Origin: Clitopilus passeckerianus
Lineage: Eukaryota > Basidiomycota > Agaricomycetes > Agaricales > Entolomataceae
Direction of reading: 5' to 3'
Assembly (NCBI GenBank): GCA_944990035.1
Contig: CALYLX010000115.1
Span: forward strand, 542,973-606,972
DNA: 64,000 bases
Positions 44,321 to 55,536 of the stretch are shown in pieces (the first letter of the stretch is position 1; each line of letters opens with the position of its first letter). The translations under genes and the position numbers were made by a program. Below the pieces are notes generated by a model, which saw nothing but the letters and a program-made list of their open reading frames with translations, was not told the DNA's origin and ran no database searches.

Positions 44321-47234
44321 ATGGATCAGGATCTCATCAAGTTGGTCAATAAGCTCCAGGATACCTTCAACAATCTTGGTAAGTCCAAAACCTTGACAGG
44401 GTCCCTGCAAGAATTTACCAGATATATAGGAGGGGAGCTGGACATGCCGCAGCTGGTTGTGGTAGGTCTTATAGGCACTGTAACGTATACAGGTGGCCTC
44501 AAACATTTTCCGCTAGGTTGGCAGCCAGTCAGCGGGAAAGTCTAGTGTCCTGGAAACGTAAGTTCAACACCTTGGTTACTCCCAGCAACGGTTCATCTAA
44601 CATTATTTCAGGATTGTAGGGAGAGATTTCCTTCCTCGCGGCCAAGGCATTGTAACAAGACGGCCGCTCGTCCTCCAACTCATCCATACACCTGTACCGG
44701 AAGAAGGATCAGCCAATGCCAATCCTTACACGGAATGGGGCCAATTCTTGCATATCGACAAACGCTTCACCGACTTCGCAGAAATAAGGAGGGAGATTGA
44801 GCAAGAAACGTTCCGAGTGGCTGGCCAGAACAAAGGCATTAGCAAGCTCCCTATATCGCTGAAGATACATAGCCCAAATGTTCTGGACTTGACACTGGTC
44901 GACCTCCCTGGTTTGACCAAGGTATGTCAGGATACTCTCTACGCGCAGAATCAATCTAACTTTTGGTTCCGTGACCAGATCCCTGTCGGAGACCAGCCAA
45001 GCGACATTGAACGCCAAATACGCAACCTGATTCTGGAGTATATCTCAAATCCAAACAGGTTGGTCCCGGTCTCCCTCTCTATTCCCGCTGTCTCTCTGAC
45101 AACTCGAATTCTAAGCGTGATTCTCTCCGTCTCGCCTGCCAATGTCGACCTCGCCAATTCCGAGTCCCTGAAACTAGCCCGTCAAGTTGATCCTCAAGGC
45201 CGCCGGACCATTGGTATTCTCACCAAGCTGGACCTCATGGACGCCGGAACAAATGCTCTAGACGTTCTCACCGGTCGCGTATACCCACTTAAACTCGGTT
45301 TCATTGGCGTGGTTGGGCGCAGTCAACAAGACATCAATTCCGGGAAGAGCATGCAGGATGCGCTGCAAAACGAGACGGATTTCTTTAGAAATCACGCTGC
45401 ATATAGGAACATTGCGCACAAGAACGGCACGAGGTATCTAGCGAAGTCTCTCAACCAGGCATGTAATTTCTTCCCCTTCTAAGTACGGCGGCTGACTGGG
45501 TGTTCTGTACAGGTTTTGATGAACCACATACGAGACAAGCTTCCAGATATGAAAGCACGTCTTAATACACTGATGGGCCAAGCTCAGCAGGAACTCAACT
45601 CGTTTGGAGATGCAGCAGTTTTTGGCGACAAGAACCAGGTATGTGCATGTATTGAGTCGAAAATGTCGGATTTTCCTCACATGGATCTTAGCAAGGAGCC
45701 CTTGTCCTACGGCTAATGACCCAATTCGCTCGGGACTACGTGTCGTCGATAGAAGGCACCAAAGTCGATATTTCAACCAAAGAGCTCACTGGTGGCGCAC
45801 GGATATATTATATTTTCAACGATGTCTTTGGTCAAGCTCTCGCTTCCCTTGATGCGACAGGAAACCTGGAGGATACCGACATCAGGACTGCGATACGAAA
45901 TTCCACTGGACCCAGGCCCAGTCTGTTTGTACCAGAGATTGCATTTGATATTCTGGTGAAACCACAGATCAAGCTATTGGAGGCACCGAGTCTGCGGTGC
46001 GTGGAGCTTGTTTATGAAGAACTCGTCAAGATCTGTCACAACTGTACCAGCGTGGTGAGTATATGCGCCTTCGCACACAAGATATTGAACCTGATGAGCA
46101 TAATAGGAATTGCAACGCTTCCCTCGACTACATGCTCAGCTCATTGAGGCCGTCTCGGAGCTACTTAGGGAACGCCTTGGTCCTACGTCAGATTATGCGC
46201 AAAGTCTCATTGAGATTCAAGCCGCATACATCAACACCAACCATCCCTCGTTCATCGCTGGCTCTGCAATGGCTGCTCAACAGTCAAGCTCACCTCGGGC
46301 TGTAGCCGTGCCCCAGCCCACTCAGCCCGAGATCAATGGCAAGGCTCCGTCAGAGATTGACGAGGACGACCCATCCGATTCCGACAGCATCTTCCCTCCT
46401 CGCACCGATGGCCGGTCAGTTTCCTCAACCGTCCACGACAGGTCCCGTTCAACTCTAACCTCCAGCGCCACTACACCCGCCATGTCCATCAACAAACGTT
46501 CTTCCTCCAAAACACGGCATCCCTCCAACCATCACCAACGCCCAGCGTCAGTAGCCGGCGGCGCATTGCTCAATGGCAATGGATCATCCCCTCCTTCGAC
46601 GCGCGAGACATTCCTAAACTACTTCTTTGGCCAGAATGGGCCCGGACCCATTGCTGGGTCAAGTTTGGACAGGCATAGTCATAATCATAGTCCTGCTGGT
46701 GGATCCGTATTGTCGCAGGCGATTGTGCCCGTTGGAAGGGATGTCTCTGCGCCTGAGCAAACTTCCAATGCCAGACTATTGGCAGGAAAGAGGACGTTGG
46801 ATGGAAACGATGCTGCATTCGATATGAAGAGTCTTGGGAAACACATTGAGGCTGTAAGCCAACTAGTCTTATGCCTTGTTCCGTTCTTTTGCTGACTATG
46901 ATTTCAGGTTCCTTCTGAGGGTGGCCATTTGACCATGCGAGAAGAAATGGAAATCGGACTCATTCGTTCCCTCATCGCTTCCTACTTTGGCATCGTTCGA
47001 CAAAGCATACAGGACCTCATCCCAAAAGCAGTCATGCATCTCCTTGTTAACCACACCTCACAGCAAGTCCAGAACCGTCTAGTAGCTTCACTATACAAGC
47101 CAGAGCTATTCGGGGAATTGTTGAACGAGGACGAAGCACTGGTTGCTGAGAGGACGAGGGTCAAGGCTTTGCTTGACGCATACAAGGAGGCGTTCAAGAC
47201 CCTCTCGGATGTCAACTTGAAAACGACGATTTAG
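44321..47234 (+). CDS. DNM1: Dynamin-related GTPase DNM1/DRP1 (mitochondrial and peroxisomal fission)
   Basis: ATG 44321 begins [16 protein letters not shown]. The GTPase domain has the P-loop [18 protein letters not shown] (G3) and TKLDLMD (G4), and the typical [15 protein letters not shown]. The middle domain shows [44 protein letters not shown] and [14 protein letters not shown]. The variable insert (46270-46850) is Ser/Pro-rich and low complexity, and the effector domain ends with [15 protein letters not shown] sequence and VNLKTTI, stop 47232-47234. The [11 protein letters not shown] and INTNHPSF words favour Dnm1 over Vps1. It assembles into rings that divide mitochondria and peroxisomes. 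All introns seen keep the frame; no lesion. Confidence 0.93.
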
Positions 47235-47757
47235 ATCTGGTGTATTGATGATACCGAGTCTTTTATAGATAATTTGTGCCATGTCCTGTATCCCAACTCT
47301 GGTTTTCTTTACGCTCTGGTAATATATACGCACATCTAGTTTTCTATCAGAGAATTGCCTTTGCATTTGAACCCAAGAAACACGGCTAAGAACAACATCA
47401 GTGTTCACTTGGGGACATACGTTCTTGTGACCACTCCAACGAATTGAGACGAGGGTGAACAATGTATATTCTCGATCAAGTTATGCCAGTCTATGTAGTC
47501 TAAAGTATGTACTTAAAAATGTGCACACCAGAATATTTACCACATAAGAACCACAGGCGTCAAGGAACCGATATCAATTGCAGTACAGAGACGATTCGTA
47601 GCAAAAGCAGCCTCAAAGGAACAGAATGAGCAGAGTCAAGGTGAGGCTGCCAGGGAGCCTGTAGGTTGGCTCTAGCAGGACCAACAATTTCCAACCACGG
47701 AAGCGACATCGAGCGAGCTAACAGCATTCAGTTTGCTAGAAACATTAGCAGCTTGAA
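47235..47757. other. Convergent intergenic region between DNM1 and the BCS1-like gene
   Basis: No supported gene; expected to hold two transcription ends. Confidence 0.4.
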
Positions 47758-50612
47758 TTATGCGTCAGTGGCGGTGGCTTGAGTCGTGGTTTCGGTCGTG
47801 GACTCTGATGCGGATTTTCCCTTGACCGAAACCCATTTCTCCTTCTTCGCCTCCTTAACTTTCTCGTCATCGTCCTCCGAGGTCATGCTGTCTTCAGTGT
47901 CTGCATCCGCACCTGTGCCCTCGGACTCCGAGGGCGATGACGAGGAGGATGAATCGCCATTCTCGCTGGTGGCGGGGGCAGGTGAATCGCTCGACGATGC
48001 GGCCTTCTCCTTGGACTGCTTCTTCTTCAAACGTTCCTTACGCTCCTGTTTCTGTGGGCCGGATGGTGTCAACGAGAGTCGGTATCGACCTCATGAAATT
48101 CTTACCTCTTTGGCCTCTTTCTCTTCCTTTTCCTTGGCTTCCTTCTCTTCCTTCTATAATTCCAAATTTAAGACACGGTCATGGAGAGATAAAACGTTGC
48201 ACACCTCTTTCTTCGCCTTCTCCTCGGCCTCTTTCTTTTCTTTGGCTTCACGATCTGCTTTTTCCTTCTTTAGCTTTTCGCGCATCTCGCGTTCTGACAT
48301 CACCCATGCTGCAACCTCATCCACACACTCGCGTGGACGAGTCTTATTCTTGAGCAAGTAGCCTTGGAGGCTTGCCACCTAACAAGAAATAAGTACGTGG
48401 CCAGTATACTGCAGAAAGCGGAACTTACACTCAATTCATCTTCCGGAATGGCCTCTGCAAAGCGCTTAGCAAGTACTGAAATTTCCTCTTCAGTCAACAA
48501 AGGAATAGCATGGATTGATGCCTTGCGCTTCGAGCCAGGAAGGTTCCTCTGAGAGGCATCCTCCTTCTTCGCGTCTTTCTCAGCGTCAGCTACAGGTTCC
48601 GCAGCTGCAGGCTTGTAGGGGAAGAAGCATTTGAAGATGCCTTCAGCTTGCCATTTAGTGGCGTGTGTGAAGTTCACCCAAACGTCCATACGACCCGGTC
48701 GACTCAACGCCGGGTCCAGGCGTTCAATATGATTGGTGGTGGCAAATAGAAGTCTAATGAGGTATGATGAGCGCAGTCAAAGGCGAAGGAATTTTAGAAT
48801 ACTTACCGGCCTTCTGCGGCTGCAACTCCGTCAAGACTGTTCAGCAAGCCACTCAAACTCAAAGTAGAACCATCAGTCTCCTCCTTTGCAGTAGTGCTAA
48901 CTGTAGCCGTCGAAGATGGAGGGGCTCCGGTAGAGCCTGAGTCACGGCTGACTGAACGTGTGAAAGCGGCGTCTAAGTCTTCCAAAAGTAGAATACATCT
49001 GTCATTTCAAGAAAACATACGTGAGCAATTGTCACACACAACCTGGAGATAACGAAACTTGCCTTGAAGGTACATGGCCCATCAACGTTGTCAACATATT
49101 ATCACTCATTCTGGAGAAAGCCGAAATTAGGTGGTCTGGAAGATTCGGACTTGACGATGATCTTACCCCTTGGCCGAAAGGAAATGACATAGATATCAAG
49201 ACCTAGCTCTCCTGCCAATGAATGAATGAGAGAGGTTTTCCGCTATGAAAGGCATCAGCATCGCCCGGCGAGATCAAGGACGAAAACGTACCTTCCCGGT
49301 ACACCGTGCAGCAAATAGCCCCGTCTGAACGGAATGCCTGCGGAAAATCAGCACGGAAATCTATTTCATCAAGCTCAGTCGTCCTACCTCGTTCCGCATA
49401 CCTGGGGATATGTTAGCCATGAGAAATATTTCATACAACTCATGGAGACTCACCAATCCTCGGAGCCCAAGAAGTCCTTGCAATCCGCAAGGAGCATGTC
49501 CTTGACACCAGGCTGGAGAACGATCGAGCTCATGGGCCTCTTTTGGCGAGCACCATTCCAACGCCAGCATTGATATGTGCTGTGAAAATCTAAGCTTCAG
49601 TTTTGCTAGATTAGATTCAATTACCGCAAGACTTACGTATCGGCCAAGAATATGTGAACACGATGCTCAGCATCCTTTTCGTATTCCCGCTTGGCTTCCA
49701 GCACAAGCTTCTTAAGAATATCATTGCTGCGTGCAACGACACTGAGCCAAAATTAGCATTCGGGGACTTCCGTCATAATCGGAATCACCGTACCTAATCT
49801 TGAGCTCAGCCCCAAGGCCATATTCAGTCGGATACTTCTTGGTACGAGTTATCTAGCGGGCAAACTCGTAAGCCCCAATGCAGTGAAACCTTGGTCAAAT
49901 TCGTACCCTGAGCCAGTGACCGCGGTAATAGATGGTGTGCGTGGTATCTGAAAGCGACAAATCCTCAGCGCCTGACCGACCCGACCAAAAGGCCATAACC
50001 TACCTAAGCTTGGCATGAACGCGACCTTTCGCTTTCGCCGACCATGAGCTAACCCTTCAGCATCGTCGTCCTCTTCCTCATCTTCCAGGTCGCCTGCTGT
50101 TGACTGGTTCATTCCACGACGGCCAACCGAGCGTGTAGTGATATCAAATTCCCTGCTTCGGCCCCAAGCCGGTTGCTAATGATTTCCGTCAGCTTGCGCC
50201 ACTGAGTGCAGAAGTTGCTATTGAAGTTACCTTGGCAAGCCAGTGCATCAACCTATTACAACAGTTAGTTTCGACCACTAACTCTACAAACAAAACAGTA
50301 CATACCAGTCGTATGGGTAATCCTCTTGGCTGAAGTGGGCAGTCAGGAAGAACGCTGGAGTAACAAAGGTCGTAAGAATGCGTGGAGGACAGGGTATGTA
50401 AAGCAGGGGACCCACAATCGACGAAGCCATTCCAGGCTGAGACTGAAGCGCGACGCGCGGTCTCGACGGTGCCACCGATAACTACCAGTTTCTAAAGAGC
50501 CGTTAACCCCTGTTCGTTGAGTGCCATGAAGGAGTGCATTGCATACCAAAGTATCTTGTAGGGTGTTAGTGTTCATGCCTAATGGCGACAGCATACTCTT
50601 GATAGCGTCCAT
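47758..50612 (-). CDS. BCS1-like AAA ATPase with acidic C-terminal extension; two apparent one-base deletions in the ATPase core
   Basis: Read from ATG 50610-50612 ([12 protein letters not shown]). The BCS1 N-terminal part gives [21 protein letters not shown] and [14 protein letters not shown]. The AAA core gives [56 protein letters not shown] (Walker B), [10 protein letters not shown] and [12 protein letters not shown] Lys/Glu/Ser-rich tail of about 200 residues ends at 47758. Two frame breaks are seen: the A run after the P-loop intron is one base short (T run 49236-49239 on the plus strand), and one base is missing after YVIS (GG at 49180-49181). Restoring each reading needs one more base; no alternative splice site does it. 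Either the gene is dying or the sequence has homopolymer errors. Intact relatives are mitochondrial inner-membrane AAA chaperones; Bcs1 itself inserts the Rieske protein, but this paralogue-type member may differ. Confidence 0.75.
48999..49062 (-). other. GC-AG intron in the BCS1-like gene
   Basis: The donor reads AG/GCAAGT on the minus strand, a perfect consensus except for C at position 2; the acceptor is GACAG. Splicing joins GHVPS-R to CILLLEDLD exactly at the conserved family block. Confidence 0.75.
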
Positions 50613-53600
50613 GGCTGAAGGCTAACAAGGCACAGGAGAAGAGTAAGAGAAGAGAAGGGCAATACTGGACTTACGCGTCGGTCTTATATGGCTTTGATAT
50701 ACATGTGCCTCGTGCCAGAAGGGTAGCAGCGCCTATAACACCATCCGCGGCGGATTTTCCTTTTTACGGAGTAAAGCCGAACGCGAGAGAGTCCATTTGC
50801 CACTGTCGAACTGCGTAGCTGTGAAGTGGACTTCGGTTGCGGATACTGAAGGCGCTTGTCTAAATGACGGTGCATGACTCCCTATCTGTGATTGACTTAG
50901 AGCGCCATGTCACTCATGAAAGCTGTTTTTCAACGTGTGTCCACGTCCTTGGTTTTATTGATAGTCGTCCCAGGTGGTTGCGTTCCAACACCTATTTATT
51001 AAATGAAGACTGAAGCGCGTGAAGTGGCGCCAGGGAAAACAGCGGCCAATGGACCCTGACAAGACTGACGTGATGATGCGGACCCGATCTCCTTTTGTGG
51101 TAGCTTTATCTGCTCACATAGACGTAGCTAGACATAGGTGTCCGTCGATTGAGCGCGAGCGACCACACAGCATGGTCCACGGAAGTAGAGGACAACCCCC
51201 TTCCTGGCATATTAACTGAGTTGAAACGGTCTCAGAAGAGAAAAGGTAATTCACTTACGGCGTATTACTGACCCCTTTCTTTGCAAATTCGCTAAGCTGG
51301 AACAACGGCAGTTTTCCGCGACCAGCTCGGAGTGCAATAGCACCAAGTCCCACCTCCATTGATTGATAATGCTTGGGACCAGGTGATGCATGCGGGGTAA
51401 CTTCAGATTCAATCTCGTGTCGGTGCCTTCATGGCTGTTAGGTGTCCAACAGGGCTTTGGAAACAGCTGTTAGGCGCCCAAGATGGCAATCCGTTTGCTG
51501 AAAATCGGTTGTGAAAATAGAACTTTCTGGGTCCGATATGGATCGCCACAGCTACCACAAGTAGGGCCAGACCAATAGTTGCCTTCCGTAGATAAAATTC
51601 GAGGTCATGCAAGCTCTATGCATCCGCGTTAGCACATACCTTCGATTGCAAGAGTTGTTGCCGTCCCAGGGAGAAAAGATTGAAGTACTGACGGAGCACA
51701 TGGCAGATTGGAAAGTGATCATTCTTCCCTAGATAGCTGTTTGATCGGCATTGCTTTGAAGAGCGAGCGCAAGTCAGGTCCTTGCCTGGTCCCTGTGCAG
51801 CTGACGCTCGTCGGGTACAAATTCACGATCAGCTTGTCGTTTGTCGGTCTCGTGGCTGAATCGGTGTCCATAAATTGCCTGGATGGGACAATCTCTGTGG
51901 ATATTTGGCGAGAATTTCGATGTAGATGGCGTCTCAATATCATCCTCTGATGAAAAATGGACCATGCATCGCCGTATTTCACACCTTCAAGCTGCGCCGT
52001 AATCAAGCGACCAGAACAAGGCTGAAGGAAAGAATATCACTGGCATTAATGGGGTGCAACATGAAATGCCCCCGAACGATGGATGTTTCTATAATTCTGA
52101 TCTGTCAAATTTTGAGGGAATGCCAGGGGTCTATCTGGGTACATAATGGGGGGCGATTATTAGGGCTCTTCCTCTGTGTAGCATGGGGTGAACCCCAACG
52201 CATCACCAGACTATTCGAGTTGGAATGGCAACAGAAGAAGGAAAATATATTTTCTTGTCATGACAATGTCATGAGTTAGGATTTCGAACTTCCCTTTGCA
52301 ATCATCAATCAATGAACTGATCTGTGTTAAGGCGGCCCAAGATATTTGTGGTGTGGATATAGAAAATCGGAAATATTCGGGCTTCCCTGCATCCAGATTG
52401 TGGGCGTGGCTCTCATGCATGACAAGTGTAGGAAATTCTCAGATCAAAGGTGGAAATTATCATAAGTCCCCTTCCTAACGTGAATAAAGTCTGGATCTTG
52501 TTGTGTTTGTGATAGTGGCATCTCAATCTGGAACGGTCAGGCCAACGTTGTGCAGGGAAAGGAAACCCCGGTTCATTCCAACTGGTGTAATGAGATGCGG
52601 CTTCATCTCCGCAGTCATATCCCAGTCCATTAATCGATACCGCACGTCATTGAGTGGCCCGGGGCAAAATGAGTATTGATCCATTAATTTTTGAGTTGAT
52701 GGTACTTTGATTAAGACTTAGAGGCCAAAGTATTGATTACAGAAGCCGCTGAGTCCAATGAGGGCGGGCGTAGTAAGTATAGGAGCTGAGAATTAACGAG
52801 TTCATTGCAGTTTTGACCGTCTAACAGGCAAATGAAAAGTCGCACGGACAATTATTGGACCCACTCGGCGATGGTGGCATCTAGCACAAGTATAGTATGC
52901 GTCATTTTGGCCAAACGGTAAACCCTAGCCCAAACCCAAGCTTGACGGGCAATTACGCATCTCATACAGGGGGCCAAGCCACCAGAGTAGGCCTCGTAGC
53001 TTGTCAAGTACCGATCCTGTCTGAAATCAATCACCTTCCACACTCCTCTCGCTATTGTTCCGTCTAGCCTATGAAGGGCATGCGTGAAGTAATGTGGACC
53101 ACAGAACGTGCTGTGGCAACAGCTGCATGCAAGCGGCAAATTCGATCTACCAGGCGAATTCAGGGATATTGATACCATGTATGACCTTGACGTTCGGAAT
53201 CTCAACACAAGCAAGCAATAAAAGTCTGGTCGAACTCCTCCAATCGGTGCTACGGCCAGACCAGGCAGACCAAAGAGAATAATATGACGCAGAGCGATGG
53301 CCACCAATTGACAATTGCTGCCTCTTGATCGAGATAATCTACTGGCCTGATCGAGGTATGCCACACAGGGATGTATCAGGTCAGGAGCGGGTCGACCTCA
53401 TCACAAGCTCCGAGAGAAGAGTGTATACCCGGCGGTCCGGTGAAAGGGACAGTCGTCCGAGTACGTTATACCAAGGGGATCGTGGGTCGAGAACCCAATC
53501 TGTGCTTCTCCTAGGGGATGTAAAATCATGTAATAGCCATAGATATCCGACTATTGAAACACCTTGGGTTGAGGCATGTAGCAAAAGTTGATAGTTTTCA

Positions 53601-54459
53601 ACACTCTTCAATACCTGTCAACTCCGAGCTTGCAAATCCCTAACGAAAAAGTCGAAGCAGAACCGGTAAGCGAGTTTGGTAAAAGCGGACAGCAGGGTTT
53701 TCATACTCAGTTCATGTCCGTCTCGGCCCGTTTTCCTTCTGCGAAGCGACAGACCGCAATGAAGAGCCTCGAGGTATTGAGAGCGGAACTTCGGGCCGGA
53801 CCAGAAGGAGCAAAAACAAAGTCCAAGAATACAAGAATACTCCATGCTGTTGAGAGATCCGCAAGCCCTGTTACTTTGAAAGGCTGTAACTTGAAATATC
53901 AACAAGTAGTACCTGTGGAAAGTTTTAGAGAAGCCGCAGCTCCTACTGTAGCAGTTAAGCGCCTAAACGGATAGTCGGAACTGTATTCCAGAGCCTGAAC
54001 TCTGCTCATGTCATTCAGATGCAGGGATACGACGCCTAACCAGCAATTGTACCGCAGGCCCGTAGAACTCGTGTTTGCGGTTGCAGGACCTCTTGTCTAG
54101 GCTGTTCGGAACTTGTTCGGGGGCCACGGCATTATGAAGCGGTCCTGCGGCGAAGACAGCCCACGCAGTGAGTAGGCGCATGGAGATTTATTCGCCCAAG
54201 GGCGAGAAGGATCGAAGTGGTGTGTGTAGTTGGCCTCCACAGGCATCCTTGGGACTAGTTGCCGCCGTGAACGGAGGATTAAACAATAATTGGGGCGCTC
54301 AGGGGATGGAAAAGCTTCCTGAGTCATACGAATACCTCCAATATATGGATTTCGAACTTCTGGGACACGGGTTGGACAAACGGCCTAAGTTCCTAAAAGC
54401 TATGAGTCCCATTGATTTCGCAACAAGACACATCCTACACCAATCTATACTGCATGAGG
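50613..54459. other. 3.8 kb with no recognisable gene
   Basis: The longest frames (52852-53364 minus, 170 codons; 53588-53974 plus, 128 codons) have no motif, no plausible intron pattern and biased composition. The left end must contain the BCS1-like promoter. I see no long repeat, transposase remnant or tRNA box pair. It is the longest gene-free stretch of the window. Confidence 0.45.
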
Positions 54460-55275
54460 CTAGTCCCTCCGCGCCAACAGGCCCATCTCCATCTCGTCGG
54501 TTGTTCCATCATCCCTAGGGGGTAATGTAACACTCAATCCTTCCCTCATCTCTCGGGCAACACACATCTGTTCCGTCACAATGACCGTCATGATAGCGCC
54601 TGCGATCATGATAATCCAGAAGAATAAGGAGATGGGTATAGAGGCGGAGTAATAGGTTGTAAGAACGAGGTGGTTGAAGACGAGGGTGAATGCAAAGTCA
54701 AGAATTTGTCGTGGCCGGCGAACGAGATGATACAGGGCGAATATACTGTCGGTTGTGTCAGCGAAGAGACCTGGGAAGAGGAGGGGGAACGACCTACTCG
54801 ACGCCTGATGCACATATCCAGCCAAAAGCAATGAACCATCCTCTCCAAGGGTCTGTTTGTCCGTCCCATGCGCCACCGTGCACATCATATCCAATCCTCT
54901 TGCCACCACTCCAAGCCCACGAATACGAGCTCCATCTATCTCCTCCTACTATTCCTCTTACGGTTGGTACACTTGCCATCTCCCGCCAGTCCATAATCAT
55001 TCCTACAGAGCACAGTTTGAGATGAGAGATAATCCTGGTATGAGCTGTGCTCACCAATACTCATTGCACCTCCCTCGTAAGCAAGCAACTCTCTATTGGC
55101 ATAGAAGTAAAGAAGCGGCGGTATTATCAGGCTCATAGTCAAGTAATGGATGGCCTGCATAGATACAATCTTGTCGGGTAGCGTAAGTACTGGAACCACA
55201 GAGCGTTGCTCAATCACGAACCTGTGAGATTAACAGAATGGGATCCCAATTTGTGTTTGCTGGTCGTTTCGACAT
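54460..55275 (-). CDS. SYS1: SYS1, Golgi integral membrane trafficking protein
   Basis: Read from ATG 55273-55275 (MSKRPANTNWDPILLISQ), with introns near 55170-55220, 54990-55040 and 54735-54785, to the stop at 54460. The NWDP start, QAIHYLTMSLIIPPLLYFY (membrane segment 1), IFALYHLVRRPRQILDFAFT, FNHLVLTTYYSASIP and ISLFFWIIMIAGAIMTVI (later segments) match the Sys1 family, with the insertion between segments 1 and 2 longer than in yeast. The tail is polar. Sys1 is the Golgi receptor that brings Arl3/ARFRP1 and then Arl1 and golgins to the membrane. It is head-to-head with the aminopeptidase gene. Confidence 0.85.
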
Positions 55276-55536
55276 CGTGATAAGTTATCTTGTCGTCCTC
55301 GTCTAGGTTAGTCTATGAGGCCAATAGCCAGTAAGCCATGCAGCCAGCGTTCTCGATGCTGACGAGGCTGTTGTTGGTGACAGAGGGAACGAGGTTAAGG
55401 TTAGGGTTCGCGAACATCACCCGATCAATTAAGGCGCTGACACCGACGACCAAGTTGACTGTCAAGGGTTGTACGGCTTCGACAGATACCTCGACGACTG
55501 GCGGCTGGTCAGTTCGTTGCTTCACTCTTTTGAATA
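55276..55536. promoter_or_regulatory. Short head-to-head promoter region, SYS1 (-) and dipeptidyl aminopeptidase (+)
   Basis: 261 bases lie between the start codons. Short frames on both strands here have no motif. No clear TATA box was found. Confidence 0.45.

Noticed and set aside
52852..53364. A 170-codon minus-strand frame in the large gene-free gap
   Set aside because: Composition is irregular, there is no family pattern, and other frames in the same area are equally open.
55385..55405. A telomere-like GGTTAAGGTTAGGG word
   Set aside because: A single imperfect occurrence in the SYS1/aminopeptidase spacer is not an array and is well within chance.
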